Translations under genes and position numbers: made by a program
Part shown: piece by piece, positions 30,423-37,981 of the stretch
How positions within the stretch are numbered: the stretch's first letter is position 1
Layout of the letters: each line of letters opens with the position of its first letter
Notes under the pieces: model-generated
Databases searched by the model: none
The model's input: only the letters and a program-made list of their open reading frames with translations
Told to the model about the DNA's origin: nothing
DNA from: Bacillota bacterium
GTDB lineage: Bacteria > Bacillota > Negativicutes > Sporomusales > Sporomusaceae
Assembly: GCA_023443285.1 (NCBI GenBank)
Contig: JAEZVB010000089.1
Span: 1 to 37,981, forward strand
DNA length: 37,981 nt
Direction of reading: 5' to 3'

Positions 30423-32468
30423 TTACACTGCAATTCCTGCCGCATCTAAAATCAGACTGATTCCGCCATCACCCAATAAGGTACACCCGGCAATACCGGG
30501 AATGGGACGAATCTTTTTGATATACACAGGGAGTGCCTTGACAACTACCTGGTGCTCCCCGATAAGTTCATCAGCAAAGAGACATACCGTTCTTTGCTCT
30601 GTTTCAACAATAACAATAATCCCCGCGGGTATATTGGTAACTGCCTTTTCCACCTTATATATTTCATGCAAGCGGACAATAGGGTAACACTGCCCTCTTA
30701 CCATCAGCATCTCGTTTCCATCCGGGTCACAGATAATCTCCTTTGCCTGTGGCCTAAATGACTCTCTGATGGAAGTAATCGGTATCGTATACCGGGCTTG
30801 TCCCACACCAATTGTCATGCCATCGACAATAGCTAAGGTAAGGGGAATTTTTAAGGTGATGGTAGTGCCTTTTCCCAAAGCGCTGTCAATGATCACGGTT
30901 CCACCAATGGCGTTGATGTTTTTCAAAACAACATCCATGCCCACTCCTCGACCTGAAAACTCGGTTACGCTCTCCTTCGTCGAAAATCCGGGATACAAGA
31001 TATATGAGTATATCTCCTTATCTGACAATTCATTTTCAGATCGAATCAGCAGGTTTCTTTCCTTCGCCCGTTTTAGTATTTTCTCTTTGTCCAAACCGCG
31101 GCCATCATCACGAATTATCACTAGCACTTCACTGCCTGCACTTAGTGCTTCCAAGGTTATCTTACCCTGCGCCTTTTTACCTGCTGCCATTCTTTCATCA
31201 GGTTGCTCAATGCCATGATCAATAGCATTACGCAACAGGTGCATAATAGGATCAGAAATACTTTCTATTACGTTTTTATCTACCTCTGTGTTTTCTCCGA
31301 TTATCTCCAGTTCAACCTCTTTGGCAAGTTTTTTGCGCATGTCCCGCACAACGCGATGCATTTTGTGAAAGGTTACGGATAACGGCACCATCCGAATCGA
31401 CATCACCGTATCCTGCAATTCACCGGTAATCTTCCGCAGTTGCCTTGCCGCCTTTTTAAAATTATCGATATTCAGACCCGCAATATCCGGATTTTGTGTA
31501 ACCATGGATTCAGAAATTACCAGTTCTCCTACCAAATCCATAAGCCGGTCAAGTTTGGCAACACTAACACTGATAATACTCTGGTGACTGCTTTGTACTG
31601 CTACTTCTTCCGATTTTTCTTCTTCATTTGGCTGAATATTCGGTATTTTAGGAGCAGTATCAGAACTTTGAAGCTCACTTGGATTAACTTGGACAGTACC
31701 TTCTTCCGACTTTGTTAAAGTAAGCTCTTGTAGGAATAAGGTATTCTCCAAGAGAAACGCATGTATTTCTTCATAGGTTTTTTCTGAGGAAAAGGATACT
31801 CTAAAGCCATTTTCCCGAATCAATACCGCCGTATCATCATTGTCGATGATATCCTGAGGATTATAGGCAATATCACTTACGAGCTCCTGTAAGCTATGTA
31901 CCAGTGTAAATGCCCGGATATTTTCGATTTCACAGCCTTCGACAAAATGGACAACTGCTTGGTAATACTGTTTGGCCTCTATAGTTGCCCGGTTCGGCAT
32001 AATATAATATTGCTGCTGTTTTTGATCCAGAAGCTTCGGCGTATTGGCTGCTGGATTTTCCTGCGCTAGGTTAGCGAGAAACATTTTTATCTTAGTATTT
32101 AGTTCCTCGGCAATACCGTCTGCCGCTTGCCCTGCCTTGAGCTTTTCGAGCTCGGCCTTGATAAAATCCAGACTTTCTAACATAATGTCTGTCAACACAT
32201 TATGATCTAAAACAGCTACGTTATTTTCACGTATGTAAAAAAATACATCTTCCATCGAATGCGCAATATTGCATACTTGATCAACCAGCATCATGGCAGA
32301 TGAACCCTTAATGGTATGCATAATACGAAAAATTTCATTAACAGTCTTTGCATCATAACAACGTGAAGTTTCGCTTGTAAGGATAAGCTGCTCAAGCTGT
32401 TCAACCAGTTGACCTGTTTCAAAGATATACATTTCTAACATGGGCTCAAATGCAAAACCATTTGCCAT
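30423..32468 (-). CDS. cheA: Chemotaxis histidine kinase CheA
   Basis: A 681-residue kinase. The N-terminal Hpt (P1) domain has His51 (MHTIKGSSAMM). A middle region (about 150-270) is probably P2. The dimerisation helix has LDRLMDLVGELVISESMV; the ATP domain has LLRNAIDHGIEQPDER (N box), DDGRGLDKEKI (G1) and FSGRGVGMDVV (G2); the C-terminal CheW-like P5 domain ends the protein. It would phosphorylate the CheY upstream (15-base gap) and CheB. No flagellar genes are in the window, so it may serve swimming, twitching or a non-motility output. Confidence 0.97.
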   Translation of the reverse strand: MANGFAFEPMLEMYIFETGQLVEQLEQLILTSETSRCYDAKTVNEIFRIMHTIKGSSAMMLVDQVCNIAHSMEDVFFYIRENNVAVLDHNVLTDIMLESLDFIKAELEKLKAGQAADGIAEELNTKIKMFLANLAQENPAANTPKLLDQKQQQYYIMPNRATIEAKQYYQAVVHFVEGCEIENIRAFTLVHSLQELVSDIAYNPQDIIDNDDTAVLIRENGFRVSFSSEKTYEEIHAFLLENTLFLQELTLTKSEEGTVQVNPSELQSSDTAPKIPNIQPNEEEKSEEVAVQSSHQSIISVSVAKLDRLMDLVGELVISESMVTQNPDIAGLNIDNFKKAARQLRKITGELQDTVMSIRMVPLSVTFHKMHRVVRDMRKKLAKEVELEIIGENTEVDKNVIESISDPIMHLLRNAIDHGIEQPDERMAAGKKAQGKITLEALSAGSEVLVIIRDDGRGLDKEKILKRAKERNLLIRSENELSDKEIYSYILYPGFSTKESVTEFSGRGVGMDVVLKNINAIGGTVIIDSALGKGTTITLKIPLTLAIVDGMTIGVGQARYTIPITSIRESFRPQAKEIICDPDGNEMLMVRGQCYPIVRLHEIYKVEKAVTNIPAGIIVIVETEQRTVCLFADELIGEHQVVVKALPVYIKKIRPIPGIAGCTLLGDGGISLILDAAGIAV

Positions 32469-32483
32469 TATCTCACCACTTTT

Positions 32484-32846
32484 CTACATACTGGCTACTT
32501 TGCTGAGAGTGCTAATGACTTTTTCTTCCTCTAAGGGTTTTACCAGAAAATGCGCTGCTCCGTTGATAATCGCCTCTTTAACAAAAGACTCCTGTCCCAT
32601 CGCCGATACCATAATTACCTTGGCCTTTGCATCTTTTTGTTTTATAGCTTTGAGCGCCTCAATCCCTGTCATTTCCGGCATCGTAATATCCATTGTAACA
32701 ATATCAGGCTGTAACTCCATATACTTCAATACCGCAGTGGATCCATTTTCAGCCTCCCCTACTACCTCGAAACCATTTTTTTGCAGCATAGTTTTCAGTG
32801 CCAAACGTATAAATGCCGCATCGTCCACAATTAAAACTCGTTTCAC
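32484..32846 (-). CDS. cheY: CheY-type response regulator
   Basis: A 120-residue receiver. Asp8/Asp9, phospho-acceptor Asp53 (TMDITMPEMTG), Ser81 and Lys103 (VKPLEEE) are in place. The start is a GTG with GGAGGGAG upstream. It lies directly upstream of cheA and downstream of the TetR-type regulator gene (21-base gap). No CheC, CheX or CheZ phosphatase gene is present in the window. Confidence 0.94.
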   Translation of the reverse strand: MKRVLIVDDAAFIRLALKTMLQKNGFEVVGEAENGSTAVLKYMELQPDIVTMDITMPEMTGIEALKAIKQKDAKAKVIMVSAMGQESFVKEAIINGAAHFLVKPLEEEKVISTLSKVASM

Positions 32847-32867
32847 TTTGCTCCCTCCATTAACGTT

Positions 32868-33473
32868 TTATTTATCCTTTAACCTAATAAAATCCTTAAT
32901 AACCGTCATACAAGTCAATACTCTATCCCGTAAGGAAAAGTTGCGTCCTTCCATCCGCCAGGATAAACATATTTCTCTAAAACTGCCAAAGACAATATCA
33001 ACAAGGATGGTGCTGTCAATTGCTGCCGGAAATTCCCCCTTAGTTTGAATAGTTTCGATAATTACTTTTAGATACCCCAAGCGTTTGGCATTAATATCCT
33101 GTACCCTTTCGCGCAATACCAAATCATAGCTAAATACATCATATAGCTGAAGCAGCGCTGTAATGGCCGGATAATTTTCATAATAAGTAACATAGGCATT
33201 TATCCAAAAGCTAAGCATATCTGACGGTTTTTCACTCTTGGTGATATACGCCAAAGTGGCTTCGTAGATTGCCAGATCAAACATAGAATAATATTCTAAT
33301 ACCGCAAGTATGATTTCATTTTTACTAGTAAAGTGTTTGTACAGGGTTCCTTCCGAAATCTTTTGCCTTTTGGCTATTTCCCTGGTGGAAAAACCCTGAA
33401 TTCCGAGTTCATCTATTATTTCAATTGCCGTTAATACAACGCTTTCTTTGCGATGAAGCAGCGTTATTGCCAT
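32868..33473 (-). CDS. TetR/AcrR-family regulator heading the chemosensory operon
   Basis: A 201-residue regulator from ATG 33473 (GAGGGAG upstream). The N-terminal helix-turn-helix is typical (ELGIQGFSTREIAKRQKISE, then GTLYKHFTSKNEI). The C-terminal ligand domain is unique and its ligand unknown. It sits first in an apparent operon with cheY-cheA-cheW-mcp-cheR-cheB and just downstream of a consensus promoter and a perfect palindrome, so it very probably represses its own operon. An in-frame extension upstream of 33473 would cover the operator and is not credible. Confidence 0.92.
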   Translation of the reverse strand: MAITLLHRKESVVLTAIEIIDELGIQGFSTREIAKRQKISEGTLYKHFTSKNEIILAVLEYYSMFDLAIYEATLAYITKSEKPSDMLSFWINAYVTYYENYPAITALLQLYDVFSYDLVLRERVQDINAKRLGYLKVIIETIQTKGEFPAAIDSTILVDIVFGSFREICLSWRMEGRNFSLRDRVLTCMTVIKDFIRLKDK

Positions 33474-33491
33474 GGTAGTCTCCCTCTTTGT

Positions 33492-33505
33492 CGAGTGATC
33501 ACTCG
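33492..33505. promoter_or_regulatory. Palindromic operator for the TetR-family regulator
   Basis: CGAGTGATCACTCG is a perfect 14-bp palindrome centred about 15 bases downstream of the predicted transcription start and upstream of the tetR start codon. This is the expected location and form of a TetR autoregulatory site. Confidence 0.7.
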
Positions 33506-33517
33506 CCCTCATATTAA

Positions 33518-33546
33518 ATTCTACATATTCTTATAATAAATGTCAA
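33518..33546 (-). promoter_or_regulatory. SigA-type promoter of the tetR-che operon
   Basis: Minus strand: TTGACA (33541-33546), exactly 17 bases, TAGAAT (33518-33523). The -35 is perfect and the -10 has one mismatch, so it is a strong promoter unless repressed. Confidence 0.8.
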
Positions 33547-33607
33547 TATTTTTAGCAAAGAATTCCTTTATCTTACACTACCCACCAAAATCTCCTATCA
33601 CGATATC

Positions 33608-33644
33608 AATAAAAAACGGCTTACGCATTTTTGCGAAAACCGTT
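33608..33644 (-). terminator. Terminator after the DNA methyltransferase gene
   Basis: AACGGCTTACGCA (33615-33627) pairs with TGCGAAAACCGTT (33632-33644) with one G-U pair and one mismatch, loop of four; six T follow on the minus strand. It isolates the methylase from the tetR-che promoter. Confidence 0.85.
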
Positions 33645-33689
33645 CTCGTCCATACTCTGTTTTTCTTACTGTTGCCTTATTTACCCTAA

Positions 33690-35390
33690 CTACCTATGTT
33701 CGATATACCAACTATCACTTGCCGATAATCCATATATTTCATCGACCATTTTATTTAGTTCATTATATAGTAGCTTTCTCTTGTCACTAGGCCTGTCATC
33801 CGTCATTTCAGCTATTTCTCTGGCCAAAGAATTTAATTGGGCACCACGCTGCTCATCAATAACCAGCGGCAACTTTTCTACCATCTCAATATCTACTTGT
33901 GCCAAAGAGCGCCCTTTCTCCAAAGATACGGTCTGATAGTAGAAGTTCATTAACCGGGAATTAAGAATGGCCACAAGATAATCTAACTCAATCTCCCCTT
34001 TGCCACTCTCTAGTGAATGAATATTATTCAGATGATAATATCCATTCTTGTCTACAGCAGCAATAAGTCGGTCACCTGTTTGCCTAAGGAAAATTTTGGG
34101 TTTAGCCATAACATTCTTATCCCAACCGCCTTTATTTAGCTTGGCCGGGTTTACGTCCAGCCAGTCGTCCTGATAGAGTAGCGAAAATGGCATTACCTGC
34201 GCTGAGGATACCAGTCCGGGTTGCCAGGTGTCACCCTGCCAGACCTTACTCTTAATATCTGCCTGCACAGTTAGCGAGCGCATGCCTGTCCTGATTTTGG
34301 CTACATCGCCAAAGCGACCGGGAGCCTGCTCGAGTTTATCTACAAGCTCTTTATCCTTTGCCGAAAAAAACAACCGAAACCTATGGTACACTTGTTGGCA
34401 GAAGTAGGCCTGCTGATATTGATAGCTCCCGGTGGCCTCTTCCTTCATTTTCTTGATTGTTACCAAGGCATTTGACCTAGATTGTTCACTACTATCTTTT
34501 TGCAAGATGGTAATAGCGGGAGTTCCCACTACCACACCGCTAAACACCGGGTTACTCACTAATACCAGTTCCTGAATACTACAACTCTCCAGAATAAATT
34601 CGCGAACTTTAGAATAGTAGCGGCCTAATAAATAGCTGTCAGGTGTAATATAGCCGAGATAGCCACCCGGCTTTAATGCCAACAGGCCACGTTCGAAAAA
34701 CAGTGCATAATAACTCAGCTTATATTGAGCCGAGCGAGGATAATTAACCCGCAAATAGTTTGCCTGAACAGCCGTCACTTTACCTACCCGATTTAGGCCA
34801 AAACTAACATAAGGCGGATTACCTACAACATAGTCATATTGCCGCCGCCAAAAATCAGCCAACAACAAGCAGGCCTTGTTGGAATAGCCAGCTTGCTTGT
34901 CAGGGCTATTCTCCCATTTTATCAGACTGTCACCGACAAGCAAGTTCATAACATCCTGGCTTACTAATATCTCTTTATTTTTTTCTTGCAAGCGTTGTCG
35001 CGCTTTACCTATTGCAGTTTCATCAATATCGACTCCATATAAACAGTGGTGCACAATATGGTAATGCAGGTTTTCAGGGCGCCAATAGGCATTTCCGTCA
35101 AGGCAATATTCAGCCGAGCCGGTTTTGATATGATATTGCTGCTCACCATACTTAACCTGCAAAACCGGCAGCTTTATAATAAACATAGTAAGCAGCATAT
35201 CATACGCAGCTACCAAAAAGTTGCCTGATCCGCAAGCCGGATCAAGCACTCGCGGCAGCGGATTTGCCACCACATCATGTTTTGCCAGCGTACGCGCCAA
35301 AATATATTCTACAATATATGCAGGAGTGTAAAAAACCCCTGCAGCCTTACGCACAAGCCTGCTGTTTTGCCGTTCTCCTACCAATGCCAC
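33690..35390 (-). CDS. Orphan adenine-N6 DNA methyltransferase (Eco57I/TaqI type)
   Basis: A 566-residue methylase from GTG 35390 (GGAGG six bases upstream). YTPAYIVEYILART near 21-34 is a DNA-methylase start motif; VLDPACGSGNFLVAAYD near 48-64 is the SAM site; Asn191-Tyr194 is the catalytic NPPY (VVGNPPYVSFG), specific for adenine-N6. The C-terminal about 200 residues (IRTGMRSLTVQ and later FLRQTGDR) fit a TaqI-like target recognition domain. There is no nuclease or helicase part and no restriction gene adjacent. Length and layout recall CamA, the solitary sporulation-linked methylase of Clostridioides difficile; orthology is not shown. Its neighbour upstream is yabG. Confidence 0.9.
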   Translation of the reverse strand: MALVGERQNSRLVRKAAGVFYTPAYIVEYILARTLAKHDVVANPLPRVLDPACGSGNFLVAAYDMLLTMFIIKLPVLQVKYGEQQYHIKTGSAEYCLDGNAYWRPENLHYHIVHHCLYGVDIDETAIGKARQRLQEKNKEILVSQDVMNLLVGDSLIKWENSPDKQAGYSNKACLLLADFWRRQYDYVVGNPPYVSFGLNRVGKVTAVQANYLRVNYPRSAQYKLSYYALFFERGLLALKPGGYLGYITPDSYLLGRYYSKVREFILESCSIQELVLVSNPVFSGVVVGTPAITILQKDSSEQSRSNALVTIKKMKEEATGSYQYQQAYFCQQVYHRFRLFFSAKDKELVDKLEQAPGRFGDVAKIRTGMRSLTVQADIKSKVWQGDTWQPGLVSSAQVMPFSLLYQDDWLDVNPAKLNKGGWDKNVMAKPKIFLRQTGDRLIAAVDKNGYYHLNNIHSLESGKGEIELDYLVAILNSRLMNFYYQTVSLEKGRSLAQVDIEMVEKLPLVIDEQRGAQLNSLAREIAEMTDDRPSDKRKLLYNELNKMVDEIYGLSASDSWYIEHR

Positions 35391-35477
35391 GGTAGACCTC
35401 CACACTATTAACTAATTATACTATTATTATTCTTTTTTATGGTTATCATTCCCTTTTTATCCAAGTCATTACATTAT

Positions 35478-35508
35478 GAAAATACACCCTTGGTACATGC
35501 GGGTGTAT
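35478..35508 (-). terminator. Terminator after yabG
   Basis: ATACACCC (35482-35489) and GGGTGTAT (35501-35508) are perfect complements; TTTT follows on the minus strand. It separates yabG from the methylase gene. Confidence 0.7.
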
Positions 35509-35529
35509 CTTCAGAAAGTGTGTTGTTCC

Positions 35530-36405
35530 CTATTTAATCGGCGTTTTCGGCATACCTAACCGAAATTTCCCTCTGGTCTCCAGGCCGCCTACACCATCAA
35601 CCCCAGTCACCGATGCTGTAATAGCATCACTTACGTCAACCGTTTTATTTATTGGAGTAAATGCAACTTTTTCGGCAATGAATACCGGATCATAGGCATG
35701 GATAAAAATGCGGTTAGGCGAACTGGCAAAATTAGCTCCCGCATGTAAAATCGCCTCAAAATGTGATTGGCAGGCTCCGGCAAAGATAACCAGCTCATCG
35801 CGGGATGGCTCAAATTGGCGTGCTTTTTTTACTGCAGCCACAAAATGCTTGGAGTTGCGGTAGTTGTTGATATCATTTATATCTTTTTTACCATTACCGC
35901 TCAAGGCATCATGTCCTGTAAGCACAAGAATATCCGGCCTGATTTCTTCTAATAACCCGGCAACAACGTCGGCTTGTTTAGCTTCCTCCACCCAGCGTCC
36001 CTCTGCCTGAATCGTTAGCTGGTTGTAGGTTTTTAAACACATTCTTAGATATTCCTCATCACCGTCAATATGCAATACTCGGCCAGGCAAATCAAAAAAA
36101 GTGAATTTCTTGGTAGCTTCTGAGCGTCTTAATTCAATTTGCTCGCGTTCGCGGCTGCGGCGCACCATAACTTGCCGCAATGTATTATTATGCATGCATT
36201 CCATGCGGACAATTTCGTTGCGTAAATGTTCAGCTTCAATCGGCTCTAAATCATCGATCGGCGAGTCAGCCATTAGACGCAGATGCAGGCCTTTCAAAAC
36301 GCAATGGGTTTGCGCAGCATTGTCAACAAACATGTCAATTACTTTAAAAACAATGTCGCCACCATGGGACTTGCGGATAACTAAGTCGCCTACTTGAATG
36401 TCCAC
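35530..36405 (-). CDS. yabG: Sporulation-specific cysteine protease YabG
   Basis: A 291-residue protease of family U57 that processes coat and cortex-associated proteins in spore formers. The N-terminal domain (VGDLVIRKSHGGDIVFKVID) is characteristic. Probable active-site residues: His165 (LTGHDAL), His187 (NSKHFVAA) and Cys212 (FAGACQSHFEA). The start is a GTG with GGAGG seven bases before it. Its place between rsmA and the ispE region is conserved in Firmicutes. A SigK-like promoter may lie 40 bases upstream, as expected for this gene. Confidence 0.96.
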   Translation of the reverse strand: MDIQVGDLVIRKSHGGDIVFKVIDMFVDNAAQTHCVLKGLHLRLMADSPIDDLEPIEAEHLRNEIVRMECMHNNTLRQVMVRRSREREQIELRRSEATKKFTFFDLPGRVLHIDGDEEYLRMCLKTYNQLTIQAEGRWVEEAKQADVVAGLLEEIRPDILVLTGHDALSGNGKKDINDINNYRNSKHFVAAVKKARQFEPSRDELVIFAGACQSHFEAILHAGANFASSPNRIFIHAYDPVFIAEKVAFTPINKTVDVSDAITASVTGVDGVGGLETRGKFRLGMPKTPIK

Positions 36406-36441
36406 CTTATTCCCTCCCTTAGCTAGTCGCTATAACTATTA

Positions 36442-36467
36442 CATCCTATGTAGCGCCTAACTAATGT
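36442..36467 (-). promoter_or_regulatory. Possible SigK-type promoter of yabG
   Basis: Minus strand: AC (36466-36467), 15 bases, CATAGGATG. The -10 has one mismatch to CATAnnnTA and the spacing is one or two short. Bacillus yabG is SigK-dependent, which makes the site credible but not certain. Confidence 0.35.
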
Positions 36468-36676
36468 GCGATAAAGAAAACACGACTTGTGCCGAGTTTT
36501 TTTAACGACAGCTCAAGTCGATGTTGCTCTTATCCTGCTTTTAGGAAAGTTCTACTTTCTGTTAGGGCAAAAATACCTGCTCTGCGGGTAGCAAATGCCT
36601 TATCCCCACTATATACTATAGTGAGCCCCCAAAGGCCGCTTTCAGCATACATTTCTGCACGCATCCTTACTCCGAG
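36468..36676. other. Intergenic region between yabG and the glycosyltransferase
   Basis: No gene is seen. It contains the short perfect inverted repeat CACTATA-TAC-TATAGTG (36607-36623), about 57 bases before the glycosyltransferase start, a possible operator, and GAAAGT/ACTTTC at about 36544-36558. Neither is assigned. Confidence 0.4.
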
Positions 36677-36679
36677 GTG

Positions 36680-37486
36680 ATGGACGTGATTTGCGTGGTC
36701 GTTCCGGCCAAGAACGAGGGCGGGCGCATTAGCACAGTACTGCAAAATTTAGGGACATTGCCCATTGACCACATCATCTTGGTGGCTAATGGCTCTAAGG
36801 ATAATACCATGCGCGAGGCTTTACAAATGCGTCTCCCCAAACTTCAAATTATTTACTTTCACGAATGTTTAGGAATTGACACGCCCCGCGCCATTGGCGC
36901 TAAAGTGGCTTTGGCTCTGGGCAGCGATGTCGTTGCTTTTGTTGATGGTGACATGGTTGGTACGTTTAACGAAAATTTGATGGAGCTAATTGATGGTGTA
37001 CTGCTAAAACACCTGGACATGGCCTTAACCAATTGTTATCCATCTCCGCCGCGACATATTGAACGCTATAACCCGACCTTTCAATGGCGTCTTAATCTCA
37101 ATAAAGAATTGGGACTTGAGAAAAAAATCAATTTAGCCAGTCCGGCTCACGGCCCCCATGCCGTATCACGCCGGTTTCTGGAGACAGTCCCTTTGCGCGA
37201 GCTGGCAATTCCTCCGGTCACCATGGCTCTCGCGCGCATCCAAAAACTCAAGATCGACGTAGCAACTACCATTCCGCACTACCGCTTAGGCTCTTCTGTA
37301 AAAAATCAAATTCATACCAACAAAATTATTGATACCATCGTCGGTGATTGCTTGGAAGCAATTGCTACCTTCCATAACCAAAGTCGTAACCGTCAATGGC
37401 AAAACAAAACTTACCTGGGTTACCATATTGAACGACGCCTAGATTTGTTAGATATGTTTCTGAACGAAAAGCCCTGCTCAAAATGA
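36680..37486 (+). CDS. Family 2 glycosyltransferase-like protein
   Basis: About 269 residues of a GT-A fold. The start of the fold is ICVVVPAKNEGGRISTVLQN; the nucleotide-sugar Asp is probably in VANGSKDNT; the DxD-type motif is FVDGDMVG near 89-96. A later APAHGPHAV-like segment and the acidic/His residues near 155-165 (SPAHGPHAVSRR) may bind acceptor. No membrane helix. Donor and acceptor are unknown; it may modify spore or wall polymers, given yabG nearby, but that is speculation. The ATG at 36680 abuts GAGG; GTG at 36686 has better spacing and may be the real start. It converges on rsmA. Confidence 0.85.
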   Translation: MDVICVVVPAKNEGGRISTVLQNLGTLPIDHIILVANGSKDNTMREALQMRLPKLQIIYFHECLGIDTPRAIGAKVALALGSDVVAFVDGDMVGTFNENLMELIDGVLLKHLDMALTNCYPSPPRHIERYNPTFQWRLNLNKELGLEKKINLASPAHGPHAVSRRFLETVPLRELAIPPVTMALARIQKLKIDVATTIPHYRLGSSVKNQIHTNKIIDTIVGDCLEAIATFHNQSRNRQWQNKTYLGYHIERRLDLLDMFLNEKPCSK

Positions 37487-37496
37487 GCAGGGCTTT
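37468..37496. terminator. Bidirectional terminator between the glycosyltransferase and rsmA
   Basis: AAAGCCCTGCTCA (37468-37480) and TGAGCAGGGCTTT (37484-37496) are perfect 13-bp complements with an AAA loop. The glycosyltransferase stop codon is inside the right arm; rsmA ends eight bases further on. Confidence 0.88.
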
Positions 37497-37503
37497 AAGG
37501 CTT

Positions 37504-37981
37504 CTATGAGATTAACTTTGTCCAGGCGTTGGCAATAGCAGCAAACTCGTCCAGCGACAATTGCTCACCACGCCGTCCGCCATCTACTCCGGCCTGGTTT
37601 AGCACCTGCTGCATATCTTCTTTGCTAAGGCCAGCTGCTTTAAGTCCGTTCGCCAAGGTTTTTCGCCGTTGGGCAAATGCCGCTTTGACAACGCGGAAAA
37701 ACATCTTTTCACTAACAACATCAACAGGCGGTTTTGTGCGCACAGTGCATCTAATAACAGCCGATTCCACGGCAGGTGGCGGAATAAAGGCCTGCGGCGG
37801 CACAATAAACATAATTTCCGGTTCGGTATAGTATTGAACGGCTACCGACAACGCCCCATAGTCTTTGCCACCCGGTTTAGCCACCATACGCTCGGCCACT
37901 TCTTTTTGCACCATAGTAACAAGTAATTCGACAGGCATTCTCTCCTCGAGAAATTTCATGATAATCGGCGTTGTAATATAG
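37504..37981 (-). CDS. rsmA: 16S rRNA dimethyladenosine transferase, C-terminal part
   Basis: The gene runs in from the right edge; about 158 codons of the 3' end are seen. The visible part starts in the YITTPIIMKFLEE region, just after the catalytic NLPY motif that lies outside the window, and shows VPPQAFIPPPAVESAVIRC and FAQRRKTLANGL, classic RsmA/KsgA C-terminal motifs. The enzyme dimethylates two adjacent adenosines near the 3' end of 16S rRNA. It is intact as far as seen. rsmA next to yabG is conserved in spore-forming Firmicutes. Confidence 0.96.
   Translation of the reverse strand, partial: YITTPIIMKFLEERMPVELLVTMVQKEVAERMVAKPGGKDYGALSVAVQYYTEPEIMFIVPPQAFIPPPAVESAVIRCTVRTKPPVDVVSEKMFFRVVKAAFAQRRKTLANGLKAAGLSKEDMQQVLNQAGVDGGRRGEQLSLDEFAAIANAWTKLIS

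Noticed and set aside
33690..35529. Complete restriction-modification or BREX locus
   Set aside because: Only a methylase is present; flanking genes are yabG and tetR, with terminators on both sides and no nuclease.
1..37981. Prophage, IS element or CRISPR array
   Set aside because: No integrase, transposase, phage structural genes or regularly spaced repeats were seen; the glycine-rich gene alone is not enough to call phage.

Overview
The window looks like chromosome of an endospore-forming, low-to-mid GC Firmicute. The gene content and Bacillus-type PurR next to an elaborate chemosensory system fit a Negativicute of the Sporomusaceae type, but that placement is inference. Spore formation is indicated by yabG, two SPOCS-domain (DUF3794) proteins and promoter-like sites for SigH and a SigK-type factor. 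There are no rRNA or tRNA genes, no CRISPR array and no intact insertion sequence.

The backbone is the familiar Firmicutes neighbourhood rsmA/ksgA - yabG - ispE - purR - glmU - prs - pth, read right to left on the minus strand. Blocks have been inserted into it. Between yabG and ispE (13.1-35.5 kb) lie an orphan adenine-N6 DNA methyltransferase, a TetR-headed chemosensory operon (tetR-cheY-cheA-cheW-mcp-cheR-cheB), a hybrid histidine kinase with a lone receiver, a CAP-domain exported protein, and a group of probable spore-envelope genes. That group holds a Cys-rich protein, an unknown protein, two SPOCS proteins, a HipA-like kinase, an L,D-transpeptidase, and cyanophycinase plus cyanophycin synthetase. 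A second cheW sits directly before ispE. Between ispE and glmU there are a GntR regulator, a MobA-like nucleotidyltransferase, purR and a threonine ammonia-lyase; the spoVG and yabJ genes that Bacillus has here are absent.

Left of prs the minus strand continues with a GNAT acetyltransferase, a polysaccharide deacetylase, pth, a radical SAM protein and a YjdM/PhnA zinc-ribbon protein. Beyond a strong two-way terminator lie a 47-codon gene, a repeat-marked gene-poor stretch, a PanS/bile-acid-symporter-type transporter and the start of a glycine-rich protein cut by the window edge. At the right edge a plus-strand glycosyltransferase converges on a partial rsmA.

The points most worth following are the TetR operator placed just downstream of a consensus promoter for the chemosensory operon, the methyltransferase resembling sporulation-linked orphan enzymes, the spore/cyanophycin island with an antisense terminator arrangement, the SigK-like promoter before the Cys-rich gene, and the SigH promoter plus PurBox-like site before purR.
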